Program-made: the position numbers and the translations under genes | Shown here: piece by piece, positions 57,630 through 64,000 of the stretch | Numbering within the stretch: the stretch's first letter is position 1 | Layout: every line of letters begins with the position of its first letter | Origin: Burkholderia sp. S171 | Lineage (GTDB): Bacteria; Pseudomonadota; Gammaproteobacteria; Burkholderiales; Burkholderiaceae | Reading direction: 5' to 3' | Assembly (NCBI RefSeq): GCF_009766085.1 | Contig: NZ_LMUF01000026.1 | Span: 460-64,459, forward strand | DNA: 64,000 nt | The notes under the pieces: generated by a model | Database searches by the model: none | What the model was told of the DNA's origin: nothing | The model's input: only the letters and a program-made list of their open reading frames with translations

Positions 57630-58139
57630 TTACTTGACGGCCGAATCGCGTGAAAGTTCGCGCTGCGTCAGGTAAACGCGCAGGTCGAATTCAATCTGGT
57701 GATACCCGGGCTGCATAAATTCGCATAGCCGATAAAACGCTTTGTTGTGGTCGCTTTCCTTTAAATGCGCGAGCTCATGCACGACGATCATGCGCAGGAA
57801 TTCCGGCGGTGCTTCCTTGAATAACGATGCCACGCGAATCTCTTTCTTCGCTTTGAGCTTGCCACCCTGCACGCGTGAGATGGCCGTGTGCAGTCCGAGC
57901 GCGTGACGCAGCACGTCGAGCTTCGCGTCGTACATGACCTTATCGATGGCGGGTGCCACGCGCAAAAACTCCTGCTTCAGATCCGTGGTGTATTGATACA
58001 GCGCGCGGTCCGATTGCACGGCGTGGCGGTCCGGATAACGGTCGGCGAGATACACGCCCAACTGATCATCGGCGATTAGTTTGCGGACCTTGTCCTGAAG
58101 TGTTTGCGAATAGGCGCCGAGGTATTTCAGAGGAAGCAT
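57630..58139 (-). CDS. YgjP/DUF45-type M48 metallopeptidase-like protein
   Basis: A 169-residue cytoplasmic protein with the zinc motif VVHELAHLKESDH followed by KAFYRLCEFMQPGY, typical of the YgjP-like DUF45 family. Proteolytic activity is not established for this family. The ATG at 58139 (MLPLKYLGAYS) was chosen because it begins the conserved part; an ATG at 58181 is also in frame. The gene is convergent with the DHA2 gene, whose stop is five bases from its own. Confidence 0.8.
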   Translation of the reverse strand: MLPLKYLGAYSQTLQDKVRKLIADDQLGVYLADRYPDRHAVQSDRALYQYTTDLKQEFLRVAPAIDKVMYDAKLDVLRHALGLHTAISRVQGGKLKAKKEIRVASLFKEAPPEFLRMIVVHELAHLKESDHNKAFYRLCEFMQPGYHQIEFDLRVYLTQRELSRDSAVK

Positions 58140-58243
58140 GATGGATGATGGGACGTGACCGCCGAGGGGTGCCTTCTGCATTATAGGGGCCGTGGCTCAG
58201 GCATCACGTCGCGCGCCGGTTAGCTAAGTGAGTTAAATGCGAA

Positions 58244-58615
58244 TCACGCACGCCGCCGCGTGCTCCATAAAATGCACGCAATCAGCACAAGCTGCAAAGG
58301 CAGCCGCACGAGCAATAACCACGATGGAACTTGTGGAAACTGATCTGCGTGTTGATACATGAACACGTTGGCGGGCGTAACGGCAATGGTCAGTAACGTC
58401 AGCCCAATCCCGGCTGCACTTCGCGTGCGTTTGATCATCAGGCCGACCGCGCCAAGCAACTCAAAAATGCCGCTCACAATGACGGCCAGCAGCGGGAAGG
58501 GGATATAGCCCGGCACGATTTGCACGAACAGCGGCATGTACAAAAAATGGCACGCACCGCCGATCAGGAAATACAGGAATACGAACCACAGCCCGATGCG
58601 CTGTCCGACGGACAT
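58244..58615 (-). CDS. DoxX-like small membrane protein
   Basis: A 123-residue protein with four predicted membrane helices, starting MSVGQRIGLWFVFLYFLIGG. The ELLGAVGL segment is typical of DoxX/DoxD-family proteins. Function unknown. Starts at 58648 or further upstream are in frame but less likely. Confidence 0.7.
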   Translation of the reverse strand: MSVGQRIGLWFVFLYFLIGGACHFLYMPLFVQIVPGYIPFPLLAVIVSGIFELLGAVGLMIKRTRSAAGIGLTLLTIAVTPANVFMYQHADQFPQVPSWLLLVRLPLQLVLIACILWSTRRRA

Positions 58616-58754
58616 TCTTCTAACCGATGAAAATCTGAGTGAAGACATTAGTGAGCGAGCGCAGAGTGTTGAATCTGACGATGGCAGCGCAAACCCTGCG
58701 CCGAACGTGTAGATCACCAATGGTCGATGACCTGAAAAAACGATGACCCAAAAC

Positions 58755-58786
58755 AAAAAACCGCCCAGCAAGCTGGGCGGTTTTTT
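58755..58786. terminator. Bidirectional terminator next to tRNA-Pro
   Basis: CCGCCCAG and CTGGGCGG form a perfect stem, with A6 on the left and T6 on the right, so it works on either strand. On the minus strand it ends the tRNA-Pro transcript. Confidence 0.9.
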
Positions 58787-58794
58787 ATCAATTC

Positions 58795-58871
58795 TGGTCG
58801 GGGTGAGAGGATTCGAACCTCCGGCCTCTACGTCCCGAACGTAGCGCTCTACCAGGCTAAGCTACACCCCG
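58795..58871 (-). tRNA. tRNA-Pro (anticodon CGG)
   Basis: A 77-base cloverleaf with acceptor stem CGGGGTG paired to CACCCCG, discriminator A and encoded CCA. The anticodon stem-loop is CTACG-TTCGGGA-CGTAG (anticodon CGG), with GTTCGAAT in the T arm. It decodes CCG codons. Confidence 0.97.
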
Positions 58872-58902
58872 AATGTTCACTCTGAGACGGTTCGTTTCCT
58901 TT

Positions 58903-59895
58903 TCAGGACTGTCTTGCCGTCGAGTAAGAACATAATTCTAGCAGGCTCTCTTTAAAAATGGAATCTGGAAACGAAGAAATTGCATTCGCAGCCGCCTGAG
59001 CTTCCTGCCTTGCACATTTCAACGTGTGATCCAGCGCGCCCGATGTCGTGATGGCTTCGAAGATGGTGTCGAATTTATCCGTGCCGCCTTGTTCGATCGC
59101 CTCGCGCGCGAGCGCTGCCTGTTCGGCCGAACCGTGCTCCATCAGATAGATGAGCGGGAGGGTGGGTTTGCCTTCGCGCAGATCGTCGCCGGCGTTTTTC
59201 CCCATCGATTCCGCCGTGCCGGTGTAATCGAGCCAGTCGTCCATGATCTGGAACGCTGTGCCAATGCGCCTGCCGAACTCTGCGGCTGCCGCCTCGGTCC
59301 GTGCATCCGACCCCGACAACACTGCGCCGAGTTGAGCCGCCGCTTCGAAAAGCTTGGCTGTCTTGTAGCGGATCACCTGCATGTAGCGCGCTTCGTCCAC
59401 GTCCGGGTCGTGCATGTTGAGCAACTGCAGCACTTCGCCTTCCGAGATCACGTTGGTCGCAACCGACAGGATCTCCATCACGCGCATCTTGCCCACGCCG
59501 ACCATCATTTCGAAGGAGCGTGAGTACAAAAAGTCGCCGACAAGTACGCTCGCCGCATTGCCGAACAGCGCGTTCGCAGTCTTGCGGCCGCGCCGGAGAT
59601 CGGACTCGTCGACTACGTCATCGTGCAGCAGCGTGGCCGTGTGAATGAACTCGACCACGGCGGCCAGCTCATGCCGGTGCCCGGTGGTGTCGCCAAGCGC
59701 GCCTGCGACCAGCAGCAGCAGCGCGGGCCGGAGCCGTTTGCCGCCGGCCCCGATGATGTACTCGGAAATCTGGTTGATCAGCATCACTTCGGATGCCAGG
59801 CGCTGCCGGATGACGCGATTGACCTGCTGCATGTCCTCGGCGATAGGCTCGAGTACGTTGGCGGCGTTTGGGGAGGAAGTGGCAGTGGACGACAT
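58903..59895 (-). CDS. ispB: Octaprenyl diphosphate synthase
   Basis: Trans-prenyltransferase making the C40 side chain of ubiquinone. It has 330 residues from the ATG at 59895; a TTG at 59904 is also in frame. The first aspartate-rich motif is LLHDDVVDESDLRRG and the second MDDWLDYTG, with GGKRLRPALLLL before them. The gene is divergent from rplU, an arrangement common in proteobacteria. Confidence 0.93.
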   Translation of the reverse strand: MSSTATSSPNAANVLEPIAEDMQQVNRVIRQRLASEVMLINQISEYIIGAGGKRLRPALLLLVAGALGDTTGHRHELAAVVEFIHTATLLHDDVVDESDLRRGRKTANALFGNAASVLVGDFLYSRSFEMMVGVGKMRVMEILSVATNVISEGEVLQLLNMHDPDVDEARYMQVIRYKTAKLFEAAAQLGAVLSGSDARTEAAAAEFGRRIGTAFQIMDDWLDYTGTAESMGKNAGDDLREGKPTLPLIYLMEHGSAEQAALAREAIEQGGTDKFDTIFEAITTSGALDHTLKCARQEAQAAANAISSFPDSIFKESLLELCSYSTARQS

Positions 59896-60091
59896 GATCG
59901 GCAATTAGGGTAGTGCCGCGAATTATAAGGCGAATCGGCCGATAGCCGCCTCTAAACACGCCTCGGACGAACCGCGTAGGGTCCGGCGACAAGCCTGACG
60001 GGTGGCGTCAGACGGCGAAATCGCGATAATGGTGCATGCGACGTGCTCGATCCCGACTGCGGCCTCTCGTTTTTCGCGATCAACAAGGGTT

Positions 60092-60120
60092 TTGACGGAG
60101 AGCCTAACTCTCTGTATAAT
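60092..60120 (+). promoter_or_regulatory. Strong sigma70 promoter of rplU-rpmA
   Basis: TTGACG at 60092-60097 and TATAAT at 60115-60120 are 17 bases apart, one mismatch from full consensus. Start would be near 60127, about 45 bases before rplU. Confidence 0.88.
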
Positions 60121-60173
60121 CACGCGTTTTCGCGCACGGTGTGCGGAAAAATGAATTCAGAGTGAGGTTCTCA

Positions 60174-60488
60174 ATGTACGCGGTCATAAAAACCGGTGGC
60201 AAGCAGTATAAGGTTGCTGTCGGCGAAAAATTGAAAGTAGAACAGATACCGGCAGACATTGACGCTGAAATCACGCTCGACCAGGTTCTCGCAGTAGGCG
60301 AAGGTGAATCGATTCAGTTCGGTGCACCGCTGGTCAGTGGGGCTTCCGTCATTTGTACCGTCGTGTCCCAGGGTCGTCACAAGAAGGTTACGATCTTCAA
60401 GATGCGTCGCCGGAAGCACTACCAAAAGCACGCTGGCCATCGCCAGAACTACACCGAACTGCGTATCGACGCAATCAACGCCGCGTAA
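60174..60488 (+). CDS. rplU: 50S ribosomal protein L21
   Basis: Binds 23S rRNA in the large subunit. It has 104 residues from the ATG at 60174 ([14 protein letters not shown]), with GTGAGG upstream. The C-terminal [20 protein letters not shown] segment is the basic rRNA-binding signature. First gene of the rplU-rpmA unit. Confidence 0.97.
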   Translation: MYAVIKTGGKQYKVAVGEKLKVEQIPADIDAEITLDQVLAVGEGESIQFGAPLVSGASVICTVVSQGRHKKVTIFKMRRRKHYQKHAGHRQNYTELRIDAINAA

Positions 60489-60531
60489 GCGTCGTCGAGT
60501 CGATTAAGCTAAACGGTCAAGGAGCTATTAA

Positions 60532-60792
60532 ATGGCACACAAAAAAGCAGGCGGGTCATCCCGCAATGGTCGCGACTCTGAATCAAAGCGCCTCGGCGTG
60601 AAGGTTTACGGCGGCCAGGCTATCAATGCAGGCGGCATCATTGTTCGCCAGCGCGGTACGCGCATGCACCCTGGCGACAACGTCGGCATGGGCAAGGATC
60701 ACACCTTGTTCGCGCTGACTGACGGCCACGTCAATTTTTCGACGAAGGGCGCAGCAAAGAAGCATCTGGTCAACGTCGTCCCGGCTGCCTAA
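60532..60792 (+). CDS. rpmA: 50S ribosomal protein L27
   Basis: Large-subunit protein near the peptidyl transferase centre. It has 86 residues beginning [16 protein letters not shown], the usual proteobacterial N-terminus without a cleaved prefix. An AAGGAG ribosome-binding site lies just upstream. It follows rplU by 43 bases and ends before a strong terminator. Confidence 0.97.
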   Translation: MAHKKAGGSSRNGRDSESKRLGVKVYGGQAINAGGIIVRQRGTRMHPGDNVGMGKDHTLFALTDGHVNFSTKGAAKKHLVNVVPAA

Positions 60793-60827
60793 GGTTTATC
60801 AAGGCACGGGCTTCAGGACCGGAAAAG

Positions 60828-60855
60828 GCCCCGCGAAGTTCGCGGGGCTTTTTTT
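60828..60855 (+). terminator. Intrinsic terminator after rpmA
   Basis: GCCCCGCGA and TCGCGGGGC form a nine-base stem around a short loop, followed by seven T residues. It separates rpmA from obg, so obg probably depends on readthrough or its own promoter. Confidence 0.9.
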
Positions 60856-60898
60856 ATTGGCCGGCTTTATTTGAGCTTTATTGGCTTGGCCAGAGTGA

Positions 60899-62119
<1,221 letters not shown>

Positions 62120-62167
62120 GAGTTTGACCCGTGGTTATCGAGGCAAATCCGAGGAGAAATGCGTCAG

Positions 62168-63286
62168 ATGCGTTCCGTCATAGCCGCTTCGAAGCGACTC
62201 GTAGTGAAAGTGGGATCGAGCCTGGTGACCAACGACGGGCGCGGGCTCGACCACGCGGCCATCGCGCGCTGGGCCGCGCAGATTGCGGCATTGCGCGCGC
62301 AGGGAAAGGAAGTCGTGCTGGTCAGCTCTGGCGCGATCGCCGAGGGCATTCATCGCTTGGGCTGGACGAAGCGGCCGCGCGAAATTGACGAATTGCAGGC
62401 TGCTGCTGCAGTCGGACAGATGGGCCTGGCGCAAGTCTACGAAAGCAGTTTCGGCAAGCACGGCATGCGCACGGCGCAGATTCTTCTCACGCACGCCGAT
62501 CTCGCCGACCGCGAACGCTACCTGAACGCACGCTCAACGCTGCTCACCTTGCTGCGCCTGGGTTGCGTGCCGATCATCAATGAAAATGACACCGTTATCA
62601 CCGACGAAATCAAATTCGGCGATAACGACACGCTCGGCGCGCTGGTAGCGAACCTCATAGAGGGCGACGCGCTAATTATCCTCACCGATCAGCGCGGCCT
62701 GTTTACCGCTGATCCCCGGCACGATCCCACGGCCACGCTGGTCGAACAGGCCGATGCGGGCACGCCGGAGCTCGAGGCCATGGCAGGCGGCGCGGGTTCC
62801 AGCTTAGGACGTGGCGGCATGCTGACGAAAATTCTCGCAGCGAAACGCGCGGCGCACAGCGGCGCGAATACGGTGATCGCGAGCGGGCGGGAGTCGGATG
62901 TCCTGACCCGGCTGGCATCGGGCGAGATGATCGGTACGCAGTTAATGGCGCGCACAGCCCGTATGGCGGCCCGAAAGCAATGGATGGCCGATCATTTGCA
63001 GGTGCGTGGCCACGTGGTGATTGACGACGGCGCGGTCGAGAAGCTCACTGCGGACGGTAAAAGCTTGCTGCCAATCGGTGTAATCGATGTTCACGGTGCG
63101 TTCGCGCGCGGGGAAGTGATCGCGTGCATGAATCCGGGCGGTCAGGAAGTGGCGCGCGGCATCACGAATTACAGCAGTTCGGAGGCGCGGTTGATCCAGC
63201 GTCGGCCGAGTGGTGAAATTGAAACGGTGCTCGGGTACATGCTTGAACCTGAGCTGATTCATCGGGATAATTTGGTGCTGGCGTGA
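62168..63286 (+). CDS. proB: Glutamate 5-kinase
   Basis: First enzyme of proline synthesis, phosphorylating glutamate. It has 372 residues: an amino-acid kinase domain ([37 protein letters not shown]) followed by a PUA domain from about residue 280. The ATG at 62168 was chosen over 62159, which has the GGAG sequence too close. It follows obg by 48 bases. Confidence 0.94.
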   Translation: MRSVIAASKRLVVKVGSSLVTNDGRGLDHAAIARWAAQIAALRAQGKEVVLVSSGAIAEGIHRLGWTKRPREIDELQAAAAVGQMGLAQVYESSFGKHGMRTAQILLTHADLADRERYLNARSTLLTLLRLGCVPIINENDTVITDEIKFGDNDTLGALVANLIEGDALIILTDQRGLFTADPRHDPTATLVEQADAGTPELEAMAGGAGSSLGRGGMLTKILAAKRAAHSGANTVIASGRESDVLTRLASGEMIGTQLMARTARMAARKQWMADHLQVRGHVVIDDGAVEKLTADGKSLLPIGVIDVHGAFARGEVIACMNPGGQEVARGITNYSSSEARLIQRRPSGEIETVLGYMLEPELIHRDNLVLA

Positions 63287-63306
63287 GCATCAGACGCGTC
63301 AAAGCT

Positions 63307-63332
63307 AAAAAGCCGCCAATTGGCGGCTTTTT
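63307..63332 (+). terminator. Intrinsic terminator after proB
   Basis: AGCCGCCAATTGGCGGCT is a self-complementary 18-base palindrome, with five A residues before it and five T residues after it. It lies 20 bases past the proB stop. Confidence 0.85.
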
Positions 63333-63503
63333 AGTTTATTTTTGGTCGAAAAATGCGCATTTTGGGGATCAAAGCATTTCTTAATCCCCCATATCCACCG
63401 AAATCTTCTGATCAAGCTATCAACTGCTTGAAGCGCTCATCGCGGTTTCGCTCTATGAGATCGCCACCGTCAGAAACCGGTCGCAAACGTGATGCAGCCC
63501 CAT

Positions 63504-63541
63504 AAAAAAGCCCGCTGACCTTCAGGTACAGCGGGCTTTTT
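63504..63541 (-). terminator. Intrinsic terminator of the CNP1-like gene
   Basis: GCCCGCTG (63510-63517) and CAGCGGGC (63529-63536) form an eight-base stem with A6 on its left, giving a U tract on the minus-strand transcript. T residues on the right suggest bidirectional action. The interval 63333-63503 shows no gene. Confidence 0.85.
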
Positions 63542-63555
63542 CATCAGCCTTTCGA

Positions 63556-64000
63556 CTAGTGATAGTTCGAAACGGCAGTCCGCTTCATCTGAATGTTCTG
63601 CTCAATCTGCTTGGCCGGCCCCATCGGCAACTTGTTCGCGCAGAAGTAATCCTGGTACAGCGCTGCGTGATAAGAGTTCAATTCGCCGTTTTCGATGCGT
63701 CGAAAATCGTTTTCGACCGCGCGGTCCCAGCCGGTCTGGTCCTCGTTGATGCTCGCATACAGGCGCCAGTTATAGTTGTCGCAGCGAATACCTTCGTAAT
63801 TGACGTTGCGCGCGCCGGCCGGGCTTTTCACGACAATTGTGTATCGGATGATGCCGTCGGTCCCAACGCTGAGCGAGTTTTTATCGACGAAAAAACTGAG
63901 CGGCGTATTTTCCGACACCGTGATCGGCAAGAGATTCGCGTCCTGCGGCAAAGGCGGCAAGGTGTCGACGGTGTTTTCGACCCAGTTTGGCTTCCGGTCC
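63556..64000 (-). CDS. CNP1-like family protein, 5' end off the window
   Basis: C-terminal 148 or so residues of a CNP1-like protein, named after a Neisseria surface-associated protein; function unknown. Conserved text includes LPPLPQDANLLPI, FFVDKNSLSVGTDGIIRYT, KSPAGARNVNYEGIRC and FRRIENG. The reading frame stays open to the right edge, so the start and the likely signal peptide are outside. The stop is followed by a terminator. Confidence 0.85.
   Translation of the reverse strand, partial: DRKPNWVENTVDTLPPLPQDANLLPITVSENTPLSFFVDKNSLSVGTDGIIRYTIVVKSPAGARNVNYEGIRCDNYNWRLYASINEDQTGWDRAVENDFRRIENGELNSYHAALYQDYFCANKLPMGPAKQIEQNIQMKRTAVSNYH

Overview
The window is a chromosomal segment of a betaproteobacterium of the family Burkholderiaceae, most like Paraburkholderia or Caballeronia. 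This rests on the GC-rich coding style, the Burkholderia-type trimeric porin, and the gene order running from mraZ through ftsZ to lpxC, dciA, secA, argJ, DUF815, mutT, yacG, zapD, coaE and pilDCB. The genus call comes from remembered synteny and was not tested by a search.

Layout. 1-7.6 kb: an M20 amidohydrolase cut by the left edge, a stand-alone molybdopterin oxidoreductase, fadD, a porin and coq7. 7.9-25.4 kb: a complete dcw cluster (mraZ, rsmH, ftsL, ftsI, murE, murF, mraY, murD, ftsW, murG, murC, ddlB, ftsQ, ftsA, ftsZ). Most junctions are 4-bp ATGA overlaps. It sits behind a promoter covered by four 10-bp MraZ-type repeats. 25.7-34 kb: a Prx5-type peroxiredoxin, lpxC, dciA, secA, argJ, a DUF815 ATPase and a Nudix hydrolase. 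33.9-40.6 kb (minus strand): yacG, zapD, coaE, pilD, a frameshifted pilC, a short pilB-like ATPase and a CNNM/CorC-type CBS protein.

40.7-58.8 kb is more accessory in character. It holds a tannase/feruloyl-esterase lipoprotein lacking the usual disulfide cysteines, an alpha/beta hydrolase, an MFS symporter with a divergent LysR regulator, cytochrome b561 coupled to a family 2 glycosyltransferase, and an ECF sigma/anti-sigma module flanked by a secreted COG4315-type protein and a YbhB-type PEBP protein. It continues with a class III CoA transferase, a translationally coupled pair of poorly characterised genes (52.66-53.9 kb), a cardiolipin synthase, a MarR/DHA2 efflux pair, a YgjP-type metallopeptidase and a DoxX-like membrane protein. 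58.8-64 kb returns to housekeeping genes: tRNA-Pro(CGG), ispB, rplU-rpmA-obg, proB and a CNP1-like gene cut by the right edge.

No rRNA, CRISPR array, insertion sequence or integrase was seen. The best candidate for an undescribed system is the two-gene unit at 52662-53899. Other points worth attention are the paired cysteine loss in the tannase homologue, the pilC frameshift, tandem repeats upstream of the tannase gene and a long hairpin ahead of lpxC.
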